Origin: Flagellimonas amoyensis | GTDB taxonomy: Bacteria; Bacteroidota; Bacteroidia; Flavobacteriales; Flavobacteriaceae | Assembly: GCF_003058265.1 (NCBI RefSeq) | Contig: NZ_QBUK01000008.1 | Span: 181,887 to 245,886 of the forward strand | Length of the DNA stretch: 64,000 bases | Direction: 5' to 3' | In this document: positions 19,601-28,891 of the stretch, piece after piece | Position numbering within the stretch: the first letter of the stretch is position 1 | How the letters are laid out: the number at the start of each line of letters is the position of its first letter | Notes under the pieces: model-generated | Seen by the model: the letters and a program-made list of their open reading frames with translations, nothing else | Told to the model about the DNA's origin: nothing | Databases searched by the model: none | Program-made: the position numbers and the translations under genes

Positions 19601-20326
19601 TCAATCATTGCATTCCCATTTAAAATTGGCCACCTTGTCGTTGGAGGCGGCAGATAGGTTATAGTGCCACCATTCGGTCCGGATGGACCAAAACCCGTGT
19701 GATTCCATAATTTCCTTCAACAATGTTCTGTTGGCCAGTATTTCTTTCGGCAGATCGGTATTGTCGTGGTAGGCCCTTTTTCCGAAAAAATCAAAATCGG
19801 TTCCCATGTCCAGTTCGTTCCCATCCATATCCACCAAAGTGATGTCCACCGCACCACCTTTGTTATGAATGGACCCTTTAACGGGATTGGCCACATATTG
19901 CGGATTGGGCACAATTTCCCACATCTTGTACTGCACGGAATTGGGTCTATAACAATCGTAGAATTTGATCTTCACTCCCTTTTTCAAAAAATCCTTATTG
20001 GCGGCAATGAGCGCTTTGGCCGTTTTGACCCGGGTATAGCACTCGGCACAGTCATAGACCTTGGCCTTTAAAAAATTGTTTTCGGTGGCATAGCGCAGGT
20101 CATAGGCAAAATCGTCACTGAAATCAGCCAAACGAACAAAAGTGGTGTCGGCCAGTCCCTCAAAGGTTTTCAGTTTGGGTTCTTGGGAAATTGTGTCCAT
20201 GACCGGCAAGGCAGTCTCCTTTTTTACTTCAACGATTTCCTTTTCAATGCTTTTCTCTTCTTCTTGTTTCCCACGACAGGCCAAAAGGGCTACAAGCCCC
20301 AAAAAGGGTATCACATATTTCGTCAT
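19601..20326 (-). CDS. M15 D-Ala-D-Ala dipeptidase-like lipoprotein (VanX/DdpX type)
   Basis: 241 residues from ATG 20326, which shares one base with the TGA of the upstream hydrolase gene (TGATG). Lipoprotein signal with lipobox L-L-A-C (Cys about 17) followed by an acidic linker. Zn site of the M15D family: S-I-H-N-K-G-G-A-V-D (His, Asp) and E-W-W-H (catalytic Glu, ligand His). It would cleave D-Ala-D-Ala dipeptide or related peptidoglycan fragments in the periplasm for recycling. The lack of vanH/vanA-type genes argues against a resistance role. Confidence 0.88.
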   Translation of the reverse strand: MTKYVIPFLGLVALLACRGKQEEEKSIEKEIVEVKKETALPVMDTISQEPKLKTFEGLADTTFVRLADFSDDFAYDLRYATENNFLKAKVYDCAECYTRVKTAKALIAANKDFLKKGVKIKFYDCYRPNSVQYKMWEIVPNPQYVANPVKGSIHNKGGAVDITLVDMDGNELDMGTDFDFFGKRAYHDNTDLPKEILANRTLLKEIMESHGFWSIRTEWWHYNLSAASNDKVANFKWECND

Positions 20327-21039
20327 CAATCTAAACGTTTTTGTTTCGCAAACCAAGTATATAGGGAATCGGTGGTATAGGCTCTGTCCCATGCATTATG
20401 GCCCACACCTTTATATCGGGTATAGCGGACATCATATCCCATTTCCTTCAATTTATTCACCATTTGGTCCGATTCATCCACCGAAATGACATCATCCTTG
20501 TCCCCATGAAAGACCCATATGGGCATTTTCTTATCTATCCAATGGGCGTAGGGCAAAGGTGCCATGCCACAGACCACGGCCATGGCCGCAAACCTATCGG
20601 GGTATTGCGTGGCCAGTTCCCAAGCACCACTTCCTCCCCTACTGAGACCCGTGAGATAGATGCGCTTGGGGTCCACATTACTGGTGTTGACGACAGAGTC
20701 CAGCAATTGCATCACCGCTTGGGCGTTCCACCATTTTTTTTCGTGTGGATTTTGTGGGGCCAAGATCAAAAAAGGAAATTGTTTGCCCTCTGCCAAAAGC
20801 CTCGGGGGACCATTTCGCTTTATCCACCCCAATTCCCCTCCAGATTCCCCACCACCGTGCAAAAAGAGCAGGATTCCGAATTCCTTGTCCCCTTCCGAAG
20901 CATATCCCTCAGGGTAATACAGGTAATATTTAAGGTTTTCCCTGGTCACCGTTTCCAGTTCGTCGTGCACCAATTGGGATTGGGCAGCACAAGCCTGAAG
21001 CAATAAAACAATGGCCAAGAACGATATCCGCGTCAGCAT
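20326..21039 (-). CDS. Exported phospholipase/carboxylesterase-type hydrolase
   Basis: 237 residues from ATG 21039 (a TTG immediately upstream is less likely). N-terminal lipoprotein-like signal L-L-L-Q-A-C. Alpha/beta hydrolase with H-G-G-G-E-S-G-G oxyanion region, nucleophile G-L-S-R-G-G, acid H-G-D-K-D-D and His in G-V-G-H-N-A-W. It resembles the feruloyl-esterase/PHB-depolymerase-like group; substrate unknown. One-base overlap with the dipeptidase start implies translational coupling. Confidence 0.82.
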   Translation of the reverse strand: MLTRISFLAIVLLLQACAAQSQLVHDELETVTRENLKYYLYYPEGYASEGDKEFGILLFLHGGGESGGELGWIKRNGPPRLLAEGKQFPFLILAPQNPHEKKWWNAQAVMQLLDSVVNTSNVDPKRIYLTGLSRGGSGAWELATQYPDRFAAMAVVCGMAPLPYAHWIDKKMPIWVFHGDKDDVISVDESDQMVNKLKEMGYDVRYTRYKGVGHNAWDRAYTTDSLYTWFAKQKRLD

Positions 21040-21063
21040 CAATTTAATTTTGAAGCCTACAAG

Positions 21064-21585
21064 TTACAAAAGTTTGTCGGCTATGTCCTTCCAAGTGTCG
21101 GCCCGCTCAAAGAGGGTGACATTGGTGTTGTGTGGTGAAGTGAACATGATGGATCTGCCCTCAAACGGCCCTAGGTTCTTGCTTCTGTCATCGATCAGGA
21201 CATCCCCCTTCAAGACGTGCTTGTTGCCGCACAAAATCCGGTTCTGCCAAGGAATGAATGGAAAAAACTCGTCCAACCAATCCGATTTTTCCCGTAAGGA
21301 CTGTGGAAATTCCATAGCAGCCGAAGCGATATAGACTTCATGTTTTTTGCTCAGTTCGAAGAGCACTTCCTGGCTATCTGGAATCACCAGCAGGTTTTTG
21401 AAAAAGCCATCCCTCCAAGTATGGTCTTTTATGGATTGTTGGTGCTCCTCGGGCACACATTGCCACGCTTCCCTACCATAACAATCTTCCCTTTTGAGTT
21501 GGGCTCTGAATTCTTCATTGTACAGGTCGAGGTGTGCCCCAAATGCATCGGCGATCACCTCGTCCATATCCACAAAAATGGTCAT
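21064..21585 (-). CDS. 5'(3')-deoxyribonucleotidase (NT5C type)
   Basis: 173 residues. HAD-superfamily fold with nucleophile/acid pair D-M-D (Asp6, Asp8) in V-D-M-D-E-V, and I-D-D-R near residue 137. The length and W-R-D-G-F-F segment match the bacterial NT5C family, which dephosphorylates deoxynucleoside 5'-monophosphates. Cytosolic; 24 bp upstream of the hydrolase gene on the same strand. Confidence 0.9.
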   Translation of the reverse strand: MTIFVDMDEVIADAFGAHLDLYNEEFRAQLKREDCYGREAWQCVPEEHQQSIKDHTWRDGFFKNLLVIPDSQEVLFELSKKHEVYIASAAMEFPQSLREKSDWLDEFFPFIPWQNRILCGNKHVLKGDVLIDDRSKNLGPFEGRSIMFTSPHNTNVTLFERADTWKDIADKLL

Positions 21586-21814
21586 GCTGTTGTTTTTTGG
21601 TGAAGTACGTCAAAACTTGCGAGTTATTCAAAAAAATCCGTTTTCGTAATCCTCCGCCTACATAGTATTGCGATAATATGACGGCTATTTCCGATGATTG
21701 TTTTTTTTACAATTCGAAAGAGGAATAAGAGTATAAAATTAAGCTGTTCATCGACGATAATGACCACTTCATATAAAGTATAAAGAGGACTTTTTTTAAA
21801 GGGAAATGTCAGGG

Positions 21815-21822
21815 TACTTTTG
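21815..21822 (+). promoter_or_regulatory. Putative -7 box for CAP lipoprotein gene
   Basis: TACTTTTG, full match to TAnnTTTG, 24 bp before the TTG start at 21847. Confidence 0.45.
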
Positions 21823-21846
21823 CACCCGAATTTAAAATAACAATAC

Positions 21847-22329
21847 TTGAAAACGCTTAAAATTTCCCCCATTATTCTACTGTCTTTTGTATTATTTCTA
21901 ACTTCTTGTAGCACCTCTTCATTGGAGGACGAACTGGTACTTTCACCTGAAAATCTATCATCAAACATTGAACTGGAAATCCTAGACCTGGTCAATGCAT
22001 ATAGATCATCCAAAGGATTGAATACATTGGAGTTTGATGATATTGCCTATGATTATGCGGAACAGCATACGGAAGAAATGATTTCCGCAGGCCACATCAG
22101 CCATGACAATTTCAATATCAGATCTTCCAACTTGGCGCAAGAGGCCCGTGCCAACTATGTCTCGGAAAACGTAGGAAAGAGTTATACCTCTGCTGCAGCC
22201 ATTGTCCAAGCATGGATCAAAAGTGACACGCATCGAAAAGTCATGGAGGGAGATTTTCTATACACAGCCGTAAGTGTAAAAGCCGATGGATCAGGGACCT
22301 TATATTTCACCCAACTTTTCTATAAATAA
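21847..22329 (+). CDS. CAP-domain (SCP/PR1-like) lipoprotein
   Basis: 160 residues from TTG 21847. Lipoprotein signal with L-T-S-C (Cys21) then a Ser/Glu/Asp stretch. The CAP domain fills residues about 45-158: A-Y-R-S-S-K-G-L-N, E-Q-H-T-E-E-M, H-I-S-H-D-N-F, S-E-N-V and W-I-K-S-D-T-H-R-K-V, with the cavity His/Glu residues present. Bacterial CAP proteins are mostly of unknown activity. The base composition here and in the downstream spacer is more AT-rich than in the preceding core genes. Confidence 0.88.
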   Translation: MKTLKISPIILLSFVLFLTSCSTSSLEDELVLSPENLSSNIELEILDLVNAYRSSKGLNTLEFDDIAYDYAEQHTEEMISAGHISHDNFNIRSSNLAQEARANYVSENVGKSYTSAAAIVQAWIKSDTHRKVMEGDFLYTAVSVKADGSGTLYFTQLFYK

Positions 22330-22537
22330 TCTTTTTCTTACAAATAAATTTACAATAAAAATTTAATGTAAATTTCAAACTACTCATAAACAATATATTA
22401 AATACAGAACAAAGTATTTATTAGGCATTCATTAATCAAAAACATATCATTTATTAATTCTTTATTCCTTCATTTTATAAAGAAATAGACTACAAAATAA
22501 AATAATTGAAAAATAACTGAGTTATATATAAAAAATT

Positions 22538-25500
22538 ATGACTTTAGTTATGGATCAATCATTACTTTATTCAAAAAGATCATTATTCCTTATTTTTCTT
22601 GTGTTGTCTATATATTCTATTAATGGACAAACCTTTGCCACAACTATTATAAGTGAAGATGAAGTGGACAATGCTGCCAATGCTATTGATGGTAATCTGT
22701 CCACATCTGCAACAGTAAGAGCCAACTCTGGTGTTGCATTAGGGCTCGGAGCCTATGCCGGGCATTTGGAAATGGAATTTCCATCCACACTTCCAACAAA
22801 CACAACATCTTATGTAAAGTTGGAAACCGAAGATGACCTGCTCCCTCTTTTATTGGGGGGAAGCCTCGGAGGGTTATTATCTGATATTGTAGGTGTATTG
22901 CTCATTGGAAACCAAGAATTCACGGTCGCCGTCAAGAACAATGCAGCTACGGTAATGGAAGAATCTTCAGGTGATGTCAGTCCCTTTAGCTCGGACATGC
23001 TACGGGTAGTGACCAACGTGGACAATGATTACTTTTTGGCCATGGCCCCCAACTCAGATTATAACCGGGTAAGGCTCACCAACCGTATCGGTTCATTGAT
23101 CGGTTTGAACAACACCAGGGAATTAAGTGTTTTTGGGGCCTACCACGGGCCAGATCTCGCTTTGTGTGGAACACCCACTTATACCTCATTTGATGGAAGT
23201 GGGTTAACGCTGGATCTTTTGAATCTTGGGGCAGGGGTAACCGATCCCCATCTGGCCATAGATGGGGACTTGGGCACCTCTTCCGAATTGGGGTTGGGTA
23301 TCCTAGGAGTGGCCGCCAGTATTGAACAGACCGTCTATTTTGACACACTTTCCGAAGCCGGGGAAAACTTTTATATCCGATTGGGGGTCGACCCCGAACT
23401 GGTACAGGTCGGGCTTCTCAACAACATACAGGCGATTGTCCAGAACGGTGCACAGTCGCCGCTGTTTTCAGGTTCCATCTCCAGTCTTTTGGCCCTTGAT
23501 CTATTGGGTCTTTTGGAAGGCGGGCAGGCCGTGACCATTCCTTTGGATCCTGGAGGGCCAGCCGATAGGGTAACCATTCGTTTGACCTCACTGCTGAACA
23601 TTTCGCTGGACCAAAACCTGAACCTATTTGAAATATACCGTGCACCTGCCATGCCGGAATTGGACCCGGATTCACAAGATGTAAGCATTTGTGATGGCTC
23701 ATCGGTTGACCTGACGGCCACAACTTCCGTGGGCAATCAACTCCGATGGTACGATGCTGAAACAGGTGGAAACCTATTGGCCACACTAAACTCTGGTGAA
23801 GCCTATACAACTCCTGTCTTGAACACGGATACGACCTATTATGTAGCAGCGGTAGAAGTGGGTTGCCCAGAAGAATCCCCCAGAGTTCCTGTAACGGTGA
23901 GCGTGGTTGACATCCCAACGGCCAGTGACATAACCATCATTGGTGATGAAAACCCCATTTGTTCCTCCAATGATGTGGCATTGATCCCCTCGAGTGATGT
24001 CGATGGCACCTACAGTTGGTATTTTGATGCCAACGCCACAAATCAGATCACAGATGGTCAGGTCGTGGGATCAGTGACTTATAATATTGACCCAGATGAC
24101 GGAACGCTCACCATTACTGGATTAAACCAAGCAGGCAGCCCATATTCCTATTATGTGAGGGTCACTGAAGCTACGGCGGGATGTGAAAATGCCCCGGGAG
24201 ACCTTCAGGTGGCCAATGTCGAAATCGTGGATTCCGGTGCCAGCGTCTCCATAATTTCTGCGCCCATCATTACTTTGGACAACTTGATCGACTTCTTTTT
24301 GGGAACACCCACCTATGCGGTTTCGGGCAACGTTACCGGGGATGCAAATGTTGGGGACGACATAACCCTGACCATCAATGGACAAACGTATGTCGGTGTG
24401 CTTGATGCCAATTTGGATTTTGAGATAGATGTCGATGGATCAGATCTGGCCCTAGATCCTGATGCGGCCGTTGAAGTATTCATCAATGGAGGGCTCTGTA
24501 CACTGACCGGGGACATCGATATTGACATTCCCGTGTTGATTGTGGACGACCTGCTCCAGATATTCTGTGCCTCGGACAACCCTACCTTGCTCGATTTGGA
24601 AGTGGGTGCCAATATTTCACTATTTGATAGCTTGGATACCCTTGTGGAACTGGACCTTGACACTCCCTTGGTGGACGGAGAGGTCTATTTTGCAGGAATT
24701 TTAGGTGTACCCATATCCGTATTGACCAGAGTGGGCATTACGGTGAACATCATCAACCCACCAACACCTACCACCACATCCAGTACGCAGACGTTCTGCG
24801 CTAGTGATGACCCCACTGTGGGTGACCTGCAGGTGAACGAACCCAATGTGGTCTTTTATGACAGTCCATCCGGAGGTCAGGAACTGGCACCATCCACGGC
24901 TTTGATCAACGGAACCAACTATTATGGAGCCATCAGGGATTCCGATGGTTGTGAAAGTACCAATAGATTACAAATAGCTGTGGTCGTGGAGGGAGAAACA
25001 CCCACCACCCTATCTTCCACCCAAGCCTTCTGTGCCGATGCCGCTCCTACCATTGCCGATATCCAGGTGAACGAAGCAAACATCGTTTTCTACGACAGTC
25101 CATCCGGAGGTCAAGAACTGGATGCCTCCTCACCTTTGGTGAATGCTAGCAATTACTACGCGGCCATAAGGGAAACCAGTGGATGTGAAAGCACCATCCG
25201 ATTGCAGATTGCGGTAACGGTTGATGATGGTGGCCCCATCACGCTGACCGGACAGACCGAAGAGGCGTGCCGTAATGGGGAAGAATACACCTATACCACC
25301 GACACGGACAAACAGCAATACGCTTGGACTGTTACCGGAGGAAGCATAGTGGCTGGAGGAACGGCTACGGACGATTTTGTGACCGTTACTTGGGACAGTC
25401 TTCAAGGTACATCCATCACCGTGGGGTATGACGATCCTGCCAATTGCAACCCCGTTGACACTTTCCAACTGGATGTCGCCGTTGTGGAGTGCGTTTTGGG

Positions 25501-25792
25501 AGAGGAATTCTGCCTCAGGGTCTACAACGAGTTCTCCCCGAACAATGATGGTTTCAACGACTTTTTTGAAATAGAGTGCATTCAGGACTATGCCAACAGC
25601 ATACAAGTGTTCAACAGGAACGGGAACAAGGTCTTTGAGGCCTCGGATTACCAAAATAACTGGGATGGGATAGCCAACGTGAACGGTGTCCTAAACAAAG
25701 GTGAACACCTGCCCTCCGGCACCTATTACTACGTCATCAATATCCCAGAACTGAACAGGAACCTCGTAGGTTGGTTACAACTGGCCCGATAA
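22538..25792 (+). CDS. Large T9SS-exported Ig-like protein with gliding-motility C-terminal domain
   Basis: 1084 residues with a signal peptide (about 15-31). Residues about 32-365 form two beta-rich halves of unknown type. From about 375 come Ig-like modules rich in Thr/Val/Asp, including the CHU_C-associated type with single Cys residues. Two near-identical 78-residue units lie at 743-820 and 821-898. The last 90 residues (opening E-F-S-P-N-N-D-G-F-N-D-F-F, closing L-V-G-W-L-Q-L-A-R) are the type-B T9SS sorting signal of gliding-motility-associated proteins. Probably a secreted or surface adhesin-like protein exported with the adjacent PorP/SprF and OmpA partners. Confidence 0.88.
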   Translation: MTLVMDQSLLYSKRSLFLIFLVLSIYSINGQTFATTIISEDEVDNAANAIDGNLSTSATVRANSGVALGLGAYAGHLEMEFPSTLPTNTTSYVKLETEDDLLPLLLGGSLGGLLSDIVGVLLIGNQEFTVAVKNNAATVMEESSGDVSPFSSDMLRVVTNVDNDYFLAMAPNSDYNRVRLTNRIGSLIGLNNTRELSVFGAYHGPDLALCGTPTYTSFDGSGLTLDLLNLGAGVTDPHLAIDGDLGTSSELGLGILGVAASIEQTVYFDTLSEAGENFYIRLGVDPELVQVGLLNNIQAIVQNGAQSPLFSGSISSLLALDLLGLLEGGQAVTIPLDPGGPADRVTIRLTSLLNISLDQNLNLFEIYRAPAMPELDPDSQDVSICDGSSVDLTATTSVGNQLRWYDAETGGNLLATLNSGEAYTTPVLNTDTTYYVAAVEVGCPEESPRVPVTVSVVDIPTASDITIIGDENPICSSNDVALIPSSDVDGTYSWYFDANATNQITDGQVVGSVTYNIDPDDGTLTITGLNQAGSPYSYYVRVTEATAGCENAPGDLQVANVEIVDSGASVSIISAPIITLDNLIDFFLGTPTYAVSGNVTGDANVGDDITLTINGQTYVGVLDANLDFEIDVDGSDLALDPDAAVEVFINGGLCTLTGDIDIDIPVLIVDDLLQIFCASDNPTLLDLEVGANISLFDSLDTLVELDLDTPLVDGEVYFAGILGVPISVLTRVGITVNIINPPTPTTTSSTQTFCASDDPTVGDLQVNEPNVVFYDSPSGGQELAPSTALINGTNYYGAIRDSDGCESTNRLQIAVVVEGETPTTLSSTQAFCADAAPTIADIQVNEANIVFYDSPSGGQELDASSPLVNASNYYAAIRETSGCESTIRLQIAVTVDDGGPITLTGQTEEACRNGEEYTYTTDTDKQQYAWTVTGGSIVAGGTATDDFVTVTWDSLQGTSITVGYDDPANCNPVDTFQLDVAVVECVLGEEFCLRVYNEFSPNNDGFNDFFEIECIQDYANSIQVFNRNGNKVFEASDYQNNWDGIANVNGVLNKGEHLPSGTYYYVINIPELNRNLVGWLQLAR
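24764..25231 (+). repeat. Two tandem 234-bp repeats in the T9SS substrate gene
   Basis: Units 24764-24997 and 24998-25231 are in frame, exactly 234 bp each (78 residues). Both carry S-S-T-Q-(T/A)-F-C-A and V-F-Y-D-S-P-S-G-G-Q-E-L. A diverged third copy precedes them (I-F-C-A-S-D-N-P-T-L). Confidence 0.85.
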
Positions 25793-25825
25793 CGCACTTT
25801 CAAAATCAAACAATACCATTTAGCT

Positions 25826-26755
25826 ATGATACAGATCATAAAAAACAGAATAGGAGTCATATTATGCCTCACGTTGGCGCTGCAATGGACCGGGGTCAAA
25901 GGACAGCAAGCCCCGCAGTACACACAATACATGTACAACACAACGGTCCTAAACTCTGGTTACACAGGGACCAGCGCCAATTTTGAGGCCAATGTCCTCT
26001 ACCGCACACAATGGGTGGGCCTCGATGGGGCACCCGAGACCCAATCGTTCACCATTCAGGGCCGGACCGGCAAAAGGATCGGGCTTGGGCTGACCGCAGT
26101 GAACGACAACATTGGTGCCTCCAACAACGTGAAAGTGAACGGACATTTTGCCTACGAACTTCCAACGGGCCAAAAGACCCGGCTGTCGCTAGGGTTGAAT
26201 GCAGGATTGGACATCCTCAATATAGATTGGTCCAAAGGGGTCTTCGCGGACGATTTGGATCCTGTTTTCAGTGAAAACCTGAATGAGACCAGGCCCATGT
26301 TCGGGGTGGGTGCCTACTTCTATAGTGATCGTTGGTACCTCGGCCTTTCCACGGACAATTTCCTGAATTCGGAAATCTACAGTGATGATGACAGGGCAGT
26401 AACGGACAGGAAAAGCCAGTATTACTTCATGGCAGGCTATGTGATGGACCTTTCCAGCAGTGTCAAGTTCAAGCCGGCCATGCTCACCAAGCATGTTTCA
26501 GGCAGTCCCCTTACATTGGACGTTTCCGCAAACTTCCTTTTGCAGGAAAAGGTAAGCCTTGGTGTGGCCTATAGATATGACGATGCCGTGAGCCTGTTGG
26601 CCGGTCTCCATTTTGCCAAGAGGTTTTTTGTGGGCTATGCCTATGACTATTCCTTGGCAGGTCTGGACAACTATAACGATGGTTCCCATGAGATCATCCT
26701 CAAATACAATGTATTCGATATAAGCAAAAGGGCATTGTCCCCAAGGTTCTTCTAA
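25826..26755 (+). CDS. PorP/SprF family type IX secretion membrane protein
   Basis: 309 residues with a signal peptide (to about residue 26) and a beta-barrel-like remainder. The family opening Q-Q-A-P-Q-Y-T-Q-Y-M-Y-N is present, as is the pattern of short amphipathic strands with aromatic girdles. PorP/SprF proteins attach specific type-B-CTD substrates to the outer membrane and motility machinery. It lies 33 bp after its presumed substrate gene and 32 bp before an OmpA gene, the standard triad. Confidence 0.93.
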   Translation: MIQIIKNRIGVILCLTLALQWTGVKGQQAPQYTQYMYNTTVLNSGYTGTSANFEANVLYRTQWVGLDGAPETQSFTIQGRTGKRIGLGLTAVNDNIGASNNVKVNGHFAYELPTGQKTRLSLGLNAGLDILNIDWSKGVFADDLDPVFSENLNETRPMFGVGAYFYSDRWYLGLSTDNFLNSEIYSDDDRAVTDRKSQYYFMAGYVMDLSSSVKFKPAMLTKHVSGSPLTLDVSANFLLQEKVSLGVAYRYDDAVSLLAGLHFAKRFFVGYAYDYSLAGLDNYNDGSHEIILKYNVFDISKRALSPRFF

Positions 26756-26787
26756 AGGACCGCTGAACGTCAAAAAAATCAATACCC

Positions 26788-28734
26788 ATGAAAAAAGCGA
26801 TACTTCTTATAGCGTTCTGTTCCTGTATCAGTGCAATGGCACAGAGCAAGCTTGAAAGGGCCGACGAACTTTTCAATGAATTTAAGTTTGACAAGGCCAT
26901 TGTCCTCTACAAGGATCTGGCGTCAGAAAAATCAAAACCTTCCCTCCATGTGGTCCAACGCTTGGCAGACAGCTATTTCAACATGAGCGAGTACCAAAAG
27001 GCCAAGGAATGGTACGCCAGGCTCTATGCCACCGAAGGAAAAAACACAGGGGAGGGCAACATCATCAAACTGGTGCAATGCCTAAAGGCCAGCATGCAGG
27101 CCGAGGAAGCGGACAAACTCCTCCGCGATTTCTATTCCGACCAAAAAAGGCTGGACATGATGATGGCCCAAAAAACATATTTGGACAGCCTTTTGATGAA
27201 AGATCCTGCTTTTGAGGTCCAGAACCTGGCCTTCAACAGCAAAAAATCGGATTTTGCACCATCGTTTTATGAAGATCTATTGGTCTTTGCCTCGGCGAGG
27301 GACACTTTAAAATCCAGCGGAAAACTCTATCCATGGAACAACCAGCCCTATCTGGACCTCTATGTCACCAATCCCAATGTGTCCCGATTTGTGCCTGAAA
27401 AGTTTTTGGACAACCTAGCATCTTCCTACCACGATGCCAACGTGGCCGTCGTTCCGGGTGCTCAGACCATCTATTTTACCCGAAACTATCTGAAAAAGGA
27501 TAAACTGAACGCCAATAGCGAAGGGCTGTCCAACATGCAGATCCTCAAAGGGAGCATCCTGAACAATGAATTGGTGAACGTGAGCTCGCTCTCCTTCAAC
27601 AGTAAAGATTATTCCTGCGGACACCCAACCCTCAGCGCAGACGGGAAATACCTCTACTTCACCTCCAATATGCCCGGCGGTTATGGGGAAAGCGATCTGT
27701 ATGTCGTGGAACTCGGTGTGGACGGGGATGCACTGACCCCTCCCAAGAACTTGGGTCCCAATGTGAATACCAAAGGGAGGGAGATGTTCCCCTATGTGGA
27801 TGGGAACACCCTTTACTTCTCTTCCGATGGACATTATGGCCTTGGCGGATTGGATATTTTTTCCACTACCATACAATCAAAGGACAGTTATACCCTGCCC
27901 AAGAACATTGGCCCGCCCATCAATAGCAATATGGATGACTTTTCAATGATCCTTCGTGGCGAAACCGGAAATGGGTACTATGCCTCCAATCGTTTTGGTG
28001 GTGTTGGGGACGATGACATCTATCGCATTACAAAAGCCAAACCCGTTAATTGCTTGGTCTATTCGGGCTATGTGCTGAATGAAAAAACTGGAGAACCCCT
28101 ACCCTTGGCCAATGTGGAACTCTATGACACTACCACCGGATTTGTCACCGGCATGAAAACGGATGACAATGGGGCCTTCAGTGTAATATTGCCCTGCAAC
28201 AAGGAAAGCAAACTGGTGTTTTCCAAACCCAGGTTCACCAAGAAAGAAATCTTGATCAATACCGGTGAAGATCCCCAAAGTCCGTCCGAGGAAAACATGG
28301 TCTACCTCACCCCGTTCGAAAGTTTAGTGGTGAAAGAGGGCGATGTGGAAAAAATCAAGGTCGATCCCATTTACTTTGAATATGACAAATCGGAGATCAC
28401 CCCTAGGGCCGAAATCGAGCTGGAAAAAGTCCTGTTTGCCATGAAGGAATTCCCCAGTATCAAAATAAAGATTGAGTCACACACCGATTCCAGGGGCTCG
28501 GACCAATACAACTTCAAATTATCGGACGACAGGGCAAAATCCACCATGTGGTACCTCATCTCCAAAGGGATAGACCATGATCGTATCGTGAGTGCGAACG
28601 GGTATGGGGAATACCGGTTGAAGAACAAATGTTCCAATGGGGTAAAGTGTAGCGAACAGGAACATTTGGTGAACAGACGTTCCGATTTTGTGATCGTGGA
28701 AAAAGGGGAAACCTTGGAAAATGTGCAACGATAA
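26788..28734 (+). CDS. OmpA-family protein with TPR and PD40 repeats (T9SS-associated)
   Basis: 648 residues. Signal peptide (to about residue 19); TPR-like helices at about 20-130; WD40/PD40-type beta-propeller segments at about 150-420 (S-A-D-G-K-Y-L-Y-F, Y-F-S-S-D-G); a carboxypeptidase-regulatory-like Ig fold at about 425-500; C-terminal OmpA peptidoglycan-binding domain at about 520-640 with the E-S-H-T-D-S-R-G-S motif. It tethers a T9SS substrate/PorP complex to peptidoglycan, like PorE or the OmpA members of sprB-type operons. Confidence 0.9.
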   Translation: MKKAILLIAFCSCISAMAQSKLERADELFNEFKFDKAIVLYKDLASEKSKPSLHVVQRLADSYFNMSEYQKAKEWYARLYATEGKNTGEGNIIKLVQCLKASMQAEEADKLLRDFYSDQKRLDMMMAQKTYLDSLLMKDPAFEVQNLAFNSKKSDFAPSFYEDLLVFASARDTLKSSGKLYPWNNQPYLDLYVTNPNVSRFVPEKFLDNLASSYHDANVAVVPGAQTIYFTRNYLKKDKLNANSEGLSNMQILKGSILNNELVNVSSLSFNSKDYSCGHPTLSADGKYLYFTSNMPGGYGESDLYVVELGVDGDALTPPKNLGPNVNTKGREMFPYVDGNTLYFSSDGHYGLGGLDIFSTTIQSKDSYTLPKNIGPPINSNMDDFSMILRGETGNGYYASNRFGGVGDDDIYRITKAKPVNCLVYSGYVLNEKTGEPLPLANVELYDTTTGFVTGMKTDDNGAFSVILPCNKESKLVFSKPRFTKKEILINTGEDPQSPSEENMVYLTPFESLVVKEGDVEKIKVDPIYFEYDKSEITPRAEIELEKVLFAMKEFPSIKIKIESHTDSRGSDQYNFKLSDDRAKSTMWYLISKGIDHDRIVSANGYGEYRLKNKCSNGVKCSEQEHLVNRRSDFVIVEKGETLENVQR

Positions 28735-28805
28735 GTATGGAAAGGTAAAGCCTTAGTTTAGTTTTAGTTTAGGAAAATAACCGTTACCTTCACAGGGATA
28801 ACGGA

Positions 28806-28835
28806 CACAAAAGCGCATGTATTTGCGCTTTTGTG
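28806..28835. repeat. Perfect inverted repeat after the T9SS operon
   Basis: 12-bp stem CACAAAAGCGCA / TGCGCTTTTGTG with a 6-nt loop. It follows the OmpA gene by 71 bp and precedes the M20 peptidase start by 56 bp. No U-tract follows, so it could be a weak terminator for the triad or a structure in the peptidase leader. Confidence 0.6.
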
Positions 28836-28891
28836 CTTCAAATTGGCCAATCCATCAAGCCAAACTGAACCTAAAACACAAGAACACGATC

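Noticed and set aside
21624..22013. 129-residue minus-strand frame opposite the CAP lipoprotein
   Set aside because: Overlaps the 5' half of a motif-supported lipoprotein gene; no domain.
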